A stretch of 64,000 bases of DNA, taken from assembly GCF_021155765.1 (NCBI RefSeq), contig NC_060106.1, forward strand, positions 10,857,501 to 10,921,500, read 5' to 3'. The position numbers and the translations under genes were made by a program. Positions 10,402 to 22,527 of the stretch are shown here, piece after piece (position 1 is the stretch's first letter; each line of letters opens with the position of its first letter). Source of the DNA: Diprion similis (lineage: Eukaryota; Arthropoda; Insecta; Hymenoptera; Diprionidae). The notes beneath the pieces were generated by a model. That model made no database searches and was not told the DNA's origin. It saw only the letters and a list, made by a program, of their open reading frames with translations.

Positions 10402-13400
10402 TTATTCAGAAAGTCAAAGTTCTTTCCGCACAAGTTTTTCCGAGCATTTTTTTTTTTTTTGGAGATCGTCCAGTGATTTGATAGTTTTATAAAATTGATT
10501 AGTTCGCGTTTTACCTGTATTTATAGGGGAATGTGGGGGCGCGATGGATCTCTTGAGCGGCTAATTAATTTTTGTGGCTTATTTTGCCATAATTTGAAGA
10601 AAGAAAAATTCCACTGCAAGGCGGACCTTGTCCATAAATTTTACAATTTTTTTTCTTCTTTTTTGTTCTTAATCACTGCTCCTTCAATTTCACCTGTATT
10701 CAATATATATTTGATTATCTATCAATATGTATGAAAAAGACAATTTACATTCCGGAGCAAATGGCCTTTATCTAAAATATAATTTTTTTTCAATCGGAAA
10801 GACAAACTTTTTTTGCCCTAAAAGAATGTTACATACGTCAATTCAACACATATTCAACAAACCTCGAATAATATCTCAATATTATAGTAAAAAGAATACT
10901 TTAAATTCAAATTATTTTTGGGGGTCCGTCGTTTTCCACGTTACCCTACTATTCCAGCCATACTTGATTTACGCTGCTTTTTTACACAAATCAATAATCT
11001 TCAAAGACATATCGAAACTCGAAATTGAAATATTCGTACTGTTTATTATCGTTGGTCTAAATACCTTTGTTGTGACAATTCTAAGATATTTATCGTCTAA
11101 GAATTTGAAAAAATCTTCAACAACTTATGATATAAATAAATTACGCACTGACGTTTCGTCCACGGTCATTTTCTCCGAATTCTATAATTTTCAATGATCA
11201 TTTATTTTTATCCAGGAAATAAAATTTCCGACCTCGGAAGTTCAAGTTCCCTCATATTGTTTATGTGGTAAAAAATTTCACGACACATTTACGCACGTAG
11301 TTTTCCCGCATGTTTCCATAGGTTTCCTGGCTATCGGGTATCAAGAGAGCAACGCTATTAACGCTCGAGATATCGTATGAACCGGACCAATTAGAGCGAC
11401 TGAAAGAATGTCAAAACGTTACATTACGTATATATCGAAACAGATAGGGCAACAAACGGGATTTTCCACCTTGAGTTGACAGGATAGTTTCATTTCGACT
11501 TCTGAGGGTTGAAGGAGGAAAAACGAATAATGATCGCGTCGCAAGTATATTATTAAAACATTACCCCGGAACATAATCTTTCGCAAGGTTGAAGATCGTT
11601 TGTAAATATTTTATTCACGTTCCGTAAACTGAATCGAACAAACGATCGGTGCGTCAGCCTTATTGCACATGTGTGCTATAGTTCAACGACAACCTGCAAT
11701 CGACTGTAAAATTGATCAAACTAATAAAACTCATCATTTCATCATAAGGAAATGCAGGCACCTATATACGTTACTAAACAGTGGTATTTTTAATTACTCA
11801 TCATTAGTTTGCAAATTAGAAAGGTGACTGCACATCAGATTGGATGAACAATAACGAACTGCAGACGCATCAGATAAATTCGTACTTAAAATTATAATGA
11901 GTTCTGGAATTAATTTTGGTCATAAAATTCCCTGAGAATTTTTTCATGGTTAGAAACTTCATGAAACCTCTTACAGCAGGGCAAATTTTCCGAAACATAC
12001 AACTTACATTGAGTCATTATAACTGTCTTGCTTGGTCAAGACAGGCCGAGCAATTATTGAAACTGTTTGAAAAAAGAACAGGCCAAATTGTCTGTGGCTT
12101 GAAAATAACTGCAACTGAAATTGCATTACCGCGTGGCTAATTCAGTGTGAATGTCTTGTCTGGCAATAAGTTCTATCGATTATACCATATTATACTATGC
12201 ATGACACACTTCCATACTATTTGAACGTTTCTTGCATGCATTACCATTTTACAGCGCGAGCCAAGATATTCCTTCTGATTCCACCGTACCCACATATTTT
12301 ATTTTCTCTACTGATCAGTTACAGAAGTTTTGCGTACGGTTCACGAAAAATCGCTTATATTGCTCACCTATTGCTCGAATATTTTCACTGCGGTAACTTT
12401 CTATCGTATGAAAAAATTGAACATTATACCTGTCGCAAAACTCGGCACGGATAGTTCCGTTTTCTACTCTGCAGAGTGAAATTCCACGATACAGTCGAAC
12501 TCGGGATTCAACATATCGCAGCAATTCTCTGCGCAGAAGTAGAATTGTAATTTGTATCTAAGGTATGGTTTTGAACGATTTTAGCACATAAAAGACAGCA
12601 AACACAAAATAAGTGTAGGTGCTGGTTACTCATCGACGCGGCTGATGTTGGTCGATATAGTTATTGCAAAGTGGGCGTAATTAGCAGTCGTTTGGGCGAA
12701 CCTCGTTTTAAAACAAAACTCAATACGTACCCACCAACCGACGCGGAATTTATTAATTCCTGTGGGACGACGATTGATGCGACGAACCGCATAGAGCTGA
12801 TCGTCGATCTGGATCGGTTTTATACGATGAAGTGAGACCAAACAATTTGTACGAGATCTAAATTCTAGTATAAAAAATCATTGTCTCCAAGTGAATTGCA
12901 TAATTCAAATCCCCCAGGGTATTCCCAATTGACCTCGCAACGTTACCACCAGGACTGGTTTTAGAAGGGCCAGCAGCGCACCTTCAGCATGTTTAACAAA
13001 GGTCATTTAACCCAGGACATGAAGTTACTTTACTTGTTATTAACTTTTTTTTCAGGGCGAAATATGGTAACATCGAAAATTCGATATAGAGTTCAGAGAA
13101 AGAAAACGTCCGCACGCTCTTCACAATCCTGTCCTCTGAAATATTTGTTTTAATGTTTCGCTATGTCCTGGTAACGAGCCGGTGACGAAACTGTAATGAC
13201 TATTCCACGAACGCGATGGCCGGAAGTTTTGAATTGATTTTTCCAATCAACGTTCTTCTAATATCGGACCAAGATCGCATAGGAAGGTCGCTAACCAGTC
13301 TAATAAATCTTTTTAGTGTTCAACGATGATACGAAATCTTTAAAGCAAATAATTGTTATTTATTGCTCCTATTATCAACTTTAGGCAACACGGATTGCTA

Positions 13401-15960
13401 CCTAGATTTGTGTAACTATTTTTACCCATCAGTTCTCGCTCTCGTTGTCAGTCAATCATTACGCACTGATTTTTTCTTCTTTTTTTTTTGGTTTTTTATC
13501 AATTTCTTGGTAGTTAAATATTTAGTTAAATTTAGATGCATGATTACATATCTTCTTACAAGTATTTGGCAGTGCGATTTATACTGCAGAAACGTTCCCC
13601 TCGTACGTGGAATGAAAAATTTGCTAACCTAATACACGTCTTAATGAATCCAAACGCGATAAGAATTGAAACGTCGACGAGAAACTGTGCGATAACCCTA
13701 AACTTGACTGTGCACAATTGGTCACGCTTCAGAGTCTTTAACGCAAAGTTATTGCGCGTGGCTTCGGCATGATTTCTTGATTTAACGATATACTTGCTCG
13801 CACGAAAAAACAAATGATGACTCCAAGAATGTCAGGCTGTTCAGCAAGTAACGATAAAGCAAAAATTCAATTCAGATCAGATTAACTTATAGCCAATTAT
13901 AAAACAGCAACTCTCCAATGTCAAAGTGAATATACTATGGTATTCACGCCATAATCACGATCTAGATTATATGACATTCAGAATCTGCATAACACGTCCA
14001 TTGAATCTATCATCGTAGACGAGTAGAGTTTCAATGTGGGAAACCCGTTGGATAAATTAGCAAAATTTTAGCTATTGCAAAAAATGTTTTTGCTCTGATT
14101 AGATTAACAGTAAGACTTGCTGGTCCAGCGAATTATGCATTTTTTTCCGTGTATGCTCGACAATCGATAAAATTTCACTACCGACTAACTATCCAATTTT
14201 AATTGTATGAAAAATCTAACATGTGTTAAATGGTTGCAACTATTTTTTACAAGTGATTCTGTACCTGTAATTCGTTGCGTGAATAACATACAATGACGGG
14301 CACGTTTTTCACGCTAATTTACTAACAAGCTACCACAAATTCGATATAAATTTATAGTATATTATACGTATGGAACGTTGTAACAGAGACTTACTGGAAA
14401 TGTTTTTTAATACAGAAAAAATGGTTTATTCCTAATTTTATCTAAAAATTTTGATCATACGTCAAGCAAAAATTTAATCAGTTTCGGGTAGATGGCTTGA
14501 CATTTTCGCGAAGTCGTGCACAGGCATAAATTAACTACACTATATACGCATCGCGGAATTTCTAAAATACAGTAGGCACACCGTCTTTCGCAAATTATTT
14601 TTATTAGCCTGCTCAAGTAGATAAGTGAATTCTGAATGTTATGGAAGATTGAATGAAATTTTCAATTACGCATTTACCCGAGTGTTAAGTTACACACGTG
14701 TATATATACTTTGGAGAATTGTGAGTAATTAATCTATTATGGTATATAATCCTTTGATTGCCTTAACCGGATATTAATATCATATTTTGGTTTTATTTCT
14801 GTGAAGTCGTCTTTCGTTTAAGAAGAAATGATTAGTGAAATTGCCTACCGAATTAAAACGACTGTGTAATAATATTAGTATGTTTTTTAGGCTTAGTGGC
14901 TGAAATTTCTGTGTCAGCTTGAAAGCAAATAACGAAAAAATGGCACATATATCTGTAAATATATAGATACTTTACAACTTTACAACTACTTTGTATAGAA
15001 CTTATAAAATTGACATACGAATCTAAAGTAAGTAGAGGTATATTTCAGTTTCAATAAATCACACTAAAAACGTCTAATTCATTTACAGAAATGCCTCTGG
15101 AAATTCCAAAAGACAGACTGGTGAATAAAAATATCTGTTTACAAAAAGACTCGTGCGTTGAACGATAAGATTACTTATTCCACCTAAACGGGTAGTTTAT
15201 ATACATGTACGTAACTTATAAATGTACCAAAGATTGATCAGAAGAATATATGCTGAGATTACGATAATTAAACAATCAAACAGCCTTAATACACATAATC
15301 CGAATTAAACTACTGAGAAAGATAGCGTAAATATTTAATACCCGCCAATTGCTCATCAGTGATGACATTCTTGATATCACGCGGAATCCGATACCGATAT
15401 CTGTAATTTCAGGGTAAATCGATGGCTATTGACAAGTTACGACAAAGGCTAAACATTGCAAATACAAATAACTATGCTTTCGCTGTACGGTTTCCTATGA
15501 GTAGTTTATTGCGAAGTAGCCCCCCTCAAAATCGATTCATTTAATCTTATGTTTCAGATCTGCTTCGGTAAACTTTTATCGTATTTATTTATTGTAGTTC
15601 CGATTTTGATAAGCACAATGTTTCATTTATCCGCGCGATTGCTTTGTGATAAATGCAATTTGTATTTATCAACCGGAACACATAGTTGCCACAATTTTTA
15701 CGATCTCATACGCAAAGATGACAATTGCACGCTTCTATCGTTATTAATCTACTTTCATTTTTCGGTGGCTATGTTTTGACATTTCGTAAACATAAATGAC
15801 CTCCGGTGATACTGTGATTTTGTAAGGCATCAGCTTCCTATTTACTGCCAAGCTGGCAACGGAAACCTTAATCCCCTTTACATGCATGCGAGCTTGGAAT
15901 GAGTAGTGAATTTTATATTTCAAATTCGTTTCGCGCCAAGATGAAACAATCGGGACACTA
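10402..15960. other. AT-rich DNA without a recognised gene
   Basis: Contains one 156-codon ORF listed separately and several short frames with no family signature. The frames at 11916-12140 and 13363-13772 were inspected and show no domain or convincing splice border. This may be intergenic DNA between the 10-kb promoter block and UBA5. Confidence 0.4.
10727..11197 (+). CDS. unrecognised 156-codon ORF with two hydrophobic segments
   Basis: The longest uninterrupted frame in this AT-rich stretch. The predicted protein has a basic, Asn/Ser/Tyr-rich first 60 residues, two hydrophobic stretches (roughly residues 67-85, around VVFHVTLLFQPYLIYAAFL, and 98-117, around EIEIFVLFIIVGLNTFVVTI) and a Ser/Lys-rich tail. 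I recognise no family. Codon use is strongly AT-biased like the surrounding noncoding DNA, so it may be chance. A small two-pass membrane protein remains possible. Confidence 0.2.
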   Translation: MYEKDNLHSGANGLYLKYNFFSIGKTNFFCPKRMLHTSIQHIFNKPRIISQYYSKKNTLNSNYFWGSVVFHVTLLFQPYLIYAAFLHKSIIFKDISKLEIEIFVLFIIVGLNTFVVTILRYLSSKNLKKSSTTYDINKLRTDVSSTVIFSEFYNFQ

Positions 15961-16009
15961 GCGCCATCTTCACAATGTCGATTAAACCGCCTAAAGCGAA
16001 CGTTGTTCG

Positions 16010-16024
16010 GACACGTGACGTGTC
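16010..16024. promoter_or_regulatory. 15-bp perfect palindrome with overlapping E-box and UPRE/CRE core upstream of UBA5
   Basis: GACACGTGACGTGTC is a 7-1-7 perfect palindrome about 87 bp upstream of the UBA5 start codon. It contains CACGTG and TGACGTGT; the ACGTG core is the recognition sequence of XBP1/ATF6-type bZIP factors of the unfolded-protein response as well as of bHLH factors. UFM1-pathway genes are known ER-stress targets in other animals. Its role here is inference. Confidence 0.45.
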
Positions 16025-16110
16025 AAGATTAGCGTTCAGCTGTGTAAAGTGACAGCTGGCGGAATATCGCAGCTTTCAACGTGATTTTACAGAAAAAACA
16101 AATCCGAAAG

Positions 16111-18049
16111 ATGGATACCGTAGAAAAATTGAAATCTAGAATCGCGGAATTAGAGATTGAATTAGCAAACGAGAAGAGTAAAAATGCCGCACCTGTCAGG
16201 CAAAAAATTGCTCAAATGTCAAGCGAAGTTGTTGACTCAAATCCTTACAGGTAAAGCTTGATAAGTTCCGTAATAAACAAGAGAATTATCAGAAACGTGA
16301 GAAGATATCTGGTACTCGTTCTACAATGTCGAATAAAAATATCCACGTGCGATCAAAAGCACATTATATTAGCCACAGGTTATATTTTGTCAAACTTCAT
16401 TATGAATATTATTTATTCGCAGTCGACTTATGGCGTTAAAGCGTATGGGCATTGTTGACAACTATGAAAAAATCAGAGAGCTGACTGTCGCCGTTGTGGG
16501 AGTCGGAGGCGTCGGAAGTGTAACTGCGGAAATGCTCACAAGATGCGGTATCGGCAAGGTATCTTTAAATGAAGTTGATCGTTATTTGATTTTGAAGATA
16601 TAACGAATTTTCCAACTACTTTTCCATTGCATTCAAAGTTTGGCATCTATATAGAGATATAAATTAAAAAGAATTGAAGCTGATGCCTCACGTTAATTGT
16701 AACATATTATGAAGTTTACCCTCAATATGATTATTTATGAACATATTCTACATTTGTTTTCCAGTTGGTTCTTTTCGACTACGACAAAGTCGAACTGGCT
16801 AATATGAACAGGCTCTTCTTTCAACCGCATCAGGCTGGCTTGAGCAAAGTTGATGCAGCTGCAAAAACGTTACAAGCCATTAACCCAGATGTGGAAATAG
16901 AAACTCACAACTATAATATTACAACTGTTGATAACTTTCAACACTTTATGGATACCATCAGGTATCGCGCAAAAAGAAGTTAAATAGGATTACAGCGGAA
17001 CATGTTTGGAATTAACGTTACAGGAAAAAATGCTAACTTTTGTCGATATTCACGCATTGATATTTTTACAGTAAATCAAGCTTGAAAAATGGAGCAGTAG
17101 ATTTGGTATTGAGCTGCGTTGATAATTTTGAAGCCCGTATGGCTATAAACACAGCTTGCAATGAACTCGATCAAAAGTGGTTTGAGAGTGGAGTATCAGA
17201 AAACGCCGTTTCTGGACATATACAGTTTATTGTACCTGGAGAGTCCGCTTGTTTCGGTGTAGGTAAAAATTCAGCTTAGAACTTGCACATACATACGCAA
17301 GATATTCCAGTAATTCAGCATTGATCTTTTGTGCATCATGTCATTTGCTTGTTCATTGATTTTTTACAACAATTTTACAGTGTGCGCCTCCTCTAGTTGT
17401 AGCTGCAAACATAGATGAGAAGACATTGAAACGCGACGGAGTTTGCGCAGCATCTCTGCCTACGACAATGGGAATAGTAGCTGGATTTTTAGTCCAAAAC
17501 ACTTTGAAATATCTTCTGAATTTTGGTGATACGTCTTTTTATTTGGGCTACAACGCAATGCTGGATTTCTTTCCAACGATGACGCTCAGACCGAATCCAA
17601 ACTGTGATGACAGATACTGCCGACAAAGGCAGCAAGAATATCAGGCTAGACCGAAGGATATTACAGTCTTAAAAGAGGAAGTCGACGATACGCCTTTACA
17701 CGAAGATAACGAATGGGGTAATTTTCATGCGATTCGATCAGTAAAATTCTCAGCTAGATACAGCCACAACTCTGTATAATTGAAACGTAACTTCGAAAAC
17801 AAGCTGCTGCTGAGCCAACCCAACAAACTTTAAATCTAACAATTAATTTTACATCTTTAATTTCAAGGTATTTCTCTCATCGATGAGACAGTATCAGATA
17901 TCGAAGACACATCAGCGACTGTTAATATCGGAGTCAGACAAGCCTATACATTGCCAGAACGACCTACCGATCCTGAACCTGAGATTGTATCAACTGAAAC
18001 GAGTGGTCCTAGTCTCGAAGAGCTAATGGCTCAGATGAAATCAATCTAA
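16111..18049 (+). CDS. Uba5: UBA5, E1 activating enzyme for UFM1
   Basis: Six exons: 16111-16250, 16423-16558, 16765-16961, 17072-17258, 17381-17717 and 17868-18049, giving 392 residues, close to the usual length. UBA5 adenylates the ubiquitin-like protein UFM1 and carries it as a thioester to the E2 UFC1, in ER homeostasis. Visible features: an N-terminal coiled segment, [21 protein letters not shown], the ATP-binding glycine motif [14 protein letters not shown], the [15 protein letters not shown] segment, zinc cysteines at about 218 and 221 (ACFGCAPP) and CDDRYC later, the catalytic Cys near residue 242 in [15 protein letters not shown], and the conserved C-terminal [12 protein letters not shown] helix that contacts UFC1. 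The segment after the NEWG motif, including the UFM1-interacting region, is divergent. The gene is tail-to-tail with ARP6. Confidence 0.97.
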
Positions 18050-18546
18050 ATCTGTACAAAACAATGTAAAACCTGTGCTGAGTTGTACTGATCACAAAGT
18101 CGTAAATATGAATCATTCCACGTCACAAAATAACTATGACAGTTGTTCCCTCACACTTAGTATAGACTCGCAACTATACCACAGTATAATGATTTGACTA
18201 TAAAATCGAAAAGTATTTCGGAATTGGTGTGATTGGAGTAATCACATTGGATGCTTTATTTCAAGCAAACAATGAACAATGAAGCTGTAACATTTTCTTT
18301 TTGACACATGTGTTCGGTCTCATTTCTCCAAAACCTATTTTTTGAAATTAAAAGCTTTTACAAATAACAAATCGTTCTAGAATGTCAATATGTTATAATG
18401 GTTTTTAGTAAATAATGTAACTAAAACTTGTACTTGGTTACAAGCAGCTTCTGTGGTACTCCGATAATAGTTTTAAAAAATACATGCTTTGTTGTAAAAA
18501 TCTTCAGTTTTTATTTCTTAGAAAGTGATCATTGAATAAGAATAAA
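18050..18546. terminator. shared 3' region between convergent UBA5 and ARP6
   Basis: Only 497 bp separate the two stop codons. AATAAA on the plus strand at 18541-18546 sits next to the ARP6 stop codon, and AATAAA on the minus strand (read as TTTATT at 18255-18260) lies deep in the UBA5 3' side. If both signals are used the two 3'UTRs overlap by roughly 280 bp. Other signals such as ATTAAA near 18347 could shorten the UBA5 transcript. Confidence 0.5.
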
Positions 18547-19990
18547 TTAAACATCAAATCGTTCATAACAAAGTGCTTGGCCTTCTTCTTCATATTCTTC
18601 ACGCGTTACTACCATATTACAAAATACTGGGTCTTTAGAAATCGCTTTTCCACCTTCCCAAGCATAAGTAATGGGGCTGAAATAAGATAGAGAAATTTAC
18701 CTTTGAAAGCTGAAATGATTCAAGAACTGGAAAATACTCTGTGGTAAGACTTGAGCTCACTTACTCATCAGGTAACGTAATGTTTACTGTGAACTCCGAC
18801 GAGCAAAGGCTTCTGACCTCCTTTAAAATTCGATCTTTGAAGCCAGGAAACTTGGCATTACCTCCAGTCAAAACTATATTCATATAGAGATGGGGCCATG
18901 TTTCTTCATTGCAAGCTTTTACACTGTTAACTATTGCTTCAGGAATACCCATTTGCTGTATTCCGACATCCGATGGGTGAAAGAGAATTTCAGGAATAGC
19001 AAAACGTTCGTTATTCAAGCGTAAGGTCTGCTGTTCTCCAGAAATTTCTGGTTTTCTAAGAAATCCTCTCCTGAGTGTTGTGTAATCAGGTAGAACATAA
19101 TCCCGAGCTATTGTATTGTTTTCCAAGTTTAGCTTAGCTTCTTCCATATCTTTGTAAAAGTCTTGCGACACAAAGCAGGAGTCTTCCTTAGCTTGGTTTA
19201 CAACGTAGGTTTCATCCATAACGTGTAACTGGCGATAGGAAATTATTTCCTTCAAGTGATTTGTCAACAATTTTCCACCTACATCAATTCGCCTTATTGC
19301 TTCCTTGACCTTTACGCCGTTAACATAAGGCACGACATGTGTATAGCTGTATCCACTATCAACTATAAGGCAGCATTTAGTATTTGGATTCTTATGCCTA
19401 TAGTTGTAACAAGATAATCCAGTGGCATTTATCCTAAGTAGACTTTGGCACTCGTATTCTTCGAAAAATATTTCTGTCATTGCTTCTTGGATAGACGGAA
19501 AGTTGAATAGAGGTTCCGTTACTATCGTAGGCATCTGGCTAAGATTGGCCGGACAGCATTCTTTTGATAGAATATAATCCCAAACGGTTTTTTGAATGTC
19601 CCAATTAATCAAATACCCTTTTTGGAACGGTAATATGTAAAATAAGCCGGACGCGTCGCGACATTCGTCGATTTGTTTACCGACAAAGGGTCTTCGTCGC
19701 TCACTCTTCGCTTTCATAATGCAATTCGGAACCAGTCTACAAATTGAAATTTGTCCATGTACTAATCCTATTCACGATTCGGGATGAACGTATTCTTTGA
19801 TAATAACTCTTCGCCGTCCCGTTTCTCGTCTGATTTACGGATTTCGAGCGAGTATGCGAAAAACAAGTCGGTTTCTAACCAAAAAGAATATAGTAACTAA
19901 ATAAATGTAAACTTACTTCGGAGTATCGCTAGAAAGGCCTACTTTTGCCATGTATCCTCCATTGTCCAAAATGTATGTTACGCTGCTCAT
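18547..19990 (-). CDS. Arp6: actin-related protein 6 (ARP6)
   Basis: Three exons on the minus strand: 19990-19917, 19736-18765 and 18676-18547, giving 391 residues, normal for ARP6. The protein is a nuclear actin-fold subunit of the SWR1/SRCAP-type chromatin remodeller that deposits H2A.Z. Diagnostic segments: the N-terminal YILDNGGYMAKVG phosphate loop, DASGLFYILPFQKGYLINWD, CCLIVDSGYSYTHVVPY, RIDVGGKLLTNHLKEIISYR followed by QLHVMDETYVVNQ, the IVLTGGNAKFPGF loop and the C-terminal PITYAWEGGKAISKD. I chose the start at 19990 because family members begin a few residues before LDNG. An in-frame ATG at 20116 would add 42 residues with no family counterpart; that stretch may be 5'UTR. Confidence 0.96.
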
Positions 19991-21924
19991 GTTCGTTATT
20001 GCATCAGCTATTACAGAATGTTGAATATTGTTGAATACCCGTATTTCTTGCTCATCCTTCAGTTTTGAAGTTTTCGGTAGTTTACCGATTGCAAGCTGCG
20101 CAACTGTGCTGCGCAACGCGTGCGTCTCGTTATTGAGCCGCTACACTGGCGCAGCTATTTCAAGGTTCGATACACGCTAATCGATTTGCGATTCTTCCCC
20201 GCCAACTTCGAAGTTCAAATTTTTTAATTGCAACAATAAAAGTACTTGAAACTTCAACGTAATATTATGAGGTTTCCGTTACAAAGCAAGGGAAATTCTT
20301 TGGACAATTGATTATTCTAGGGAGATAAAACATGAGTCGCGAAAATATCGAATAAGTAAAGACAGCTCGTATTATACGTAAATTTGCGGCCAAATTGAAA
20401 GAATGATGAAAGTAACAATGATTATAGTAACTAAGTATTTTTTGAGCGCTATCAAATGAAATAAACGAGTGTAAAATAATCACATGCTATACAATAATCA
20501 CAAATAAATTCTCAGAACTCTGTCAATACAAATGTTTACAATAGTTTATTTCACCTTTTTTTCATATCATTTTATATGTATAACAACACCATGCTTTTTA
20601 TCTCAAACAATCTTTTTTATCTTCATCGACTGGACACCGTTTTAATTAATTTTCCATTATTCTCTATCTTACTATACTTTTTTCACCGTTTATTAATAAT
20701 ATATGTAGTTATTTTATCATTATTCCCTCAGCATTGGAAATTTTCTGTTCATTTTACCCTAGCTGACGCTGGGATCGATTCAATTCACCAAACAGTGTAC
20801 TCCATTGTATATTGCAATAGAAATATTATGACGTATTTATTCATGGCAGACTCCATTCATTTCCCAAGGTGCAAACATATTTTCATAATTCCAGGAAACA
20901 TTGTTACCATGAGTAAATCTTCTTTCAATATTTATCATATTTATTGTCTACACTAAGACAGCATTTCACAACTGTGGGATTGTAGGACTTTCATCACTAG
21001 TGAAATTATAAGAAGCTAAAAATTATACATAGGGTTAAAGATCTTGAACAAGAACGATATTGTTGCACGAACAGTAAATGCATTCAACTCAACAAAATTG
21101 AGATTCTCTGTTACGGAAAACAGCAACCAAATTCAACTTGTATAGTTGAATACAATATATGGTAAAATTATTTGAGCAATCATAAACTGTGAGAAAGTCA
21201 CAAAGTCATCCCAGTCATAATTTATCCAATTATCAAACCTAATGAATTCAACATGAAATACAATGTCTTATTTCATAAGTTGAGAAATGCTGCTCTAGGG
21301 TAATTTTTTTTTTGTTTTTTGATATTGGAATAAGTGAGATGATTGAATAGATGATCAGCATAAGCAACATTAATCAAGTATCTCTATGCATTGTTAAATT
21401 ATATACTTGCTTCTGTCAAGTAGCCTATTGCTTATCAAGATGTTTAAAAACTTATGAAAACCTACTTAATTTCGTATTAGACTGTTGAATAATCGATAAT
21501 TTTTACCCTGAGAATGATAATTTTGTGAGAATTAGAATAAAAAGTGGAAAATCTGAACATTACGCATGGGTAAATAAATTTAGAAAATATAATGCAAAAG
21601 TTTGTGAATGTAATCGGTTGCTAAACTTCACATGTAGGAACGTTTTTCCATAATAAATGTTATTTTCCGTCTCCATGAATGGTCAACATTCAGCAGATCA
21701 AAGTATGACACATGTTCTTTCTTCCACGTGTATTACTAGCCGAACACATGATATTGCAAATCCAATATGCATCTTAACTATCAAAATAACATTATATTTA
21801 TTTTTTCTTCAGAAAACGAAAACGGTAAACATCTTTACATAGTAGTCATTCAATAACTGTGACACAAGAAAGGGAATTCAACACATGACGATATATTAAA
21901 GACTGTGTGCCAACTTAGAGATAT

Positions 21925-21926
21925 TT

Positions 21927-21967
<41 letters not shown>

Positions 21968-21968
21968 T
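21925..21968. repeat. compound (GT)n(AT)n microsatellite
   Basis: Roughly ten GT units followed by a long TA run; the adjacent MITE appears inserted at its TA-rich end. Confidence 0.9.
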
Positions 21969-21974
21969 ATATAT

Positions 21975-22527
21975 TAGAGTGTCCCTTATTTAAGGTGTTG
22001 ACGAATTTTTTCTAGATCACGCCCCAAATCAACTTCAAATAATTCAAAAACAATTACCTAATTTTTTAGATTTTTACCTCCCTATCTAAAATACACATAT
22101 TTCGGACACATTCTCAGTATATATTTTATTCTAAGATTAATAATGGTCAGAAAATCTGCAATTGTGAGGTTTTAGTGGGCATTAGTCCTACTATCAAAGA
22201 AAAAATTCAAATCATCATCAAAATCTAATTTTTTTTTGTTCGGAGGAAGTGTCATTCTTCTAGATTACCTGGTATGATGATGTGTATTTTTTCAAATATT
22301 AGCACTAATGCCCACTAAAACCTTGCAGTTACTCTTATAATAAAATATATACTGAGAAAAAAGTTTTCCCATGTTATTTCCATGAGATACTTCGATCACA
22401 CAGCGTACTATCAGATAGTTGTATAGAGAGCTCAAATTTTGAGGGAATTATTTTTTTAACAATTTGAAAGCGTTGAAGCACCTAGGAGCATAAGAATTAA
22501 AAAACAACCCTATTAAAGACCACCCTA
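21975..22527. mobile_element. fold-back MITE, about 550 bp
   Basis: The left end, TTAGAGTGTCCCTTATTTAA, matches the reverse complement of the right end (TTAGGGTGGTCTTTAATAGG) with several mismatches. Interior arms are better conserved: CTCAGTATATATTTTATT near 22113 and GGTTTTAGTGGGCATTAGT near 22171 are matched in reverse complement between about 22304 and 22358. TA dinucleotides bound both ends. There is no transposase ORF. The inner arms are better preserved than the tips. Confidence 0.7.

Noticed and set aside
11916-12140. 74-codon frame with a faint odorant-receptor-like C-terminal look (PLTAG)
   Set aside because: A few residues only, no neighbouring exons and no transmembrane pattern. 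I could not support a receptor call.
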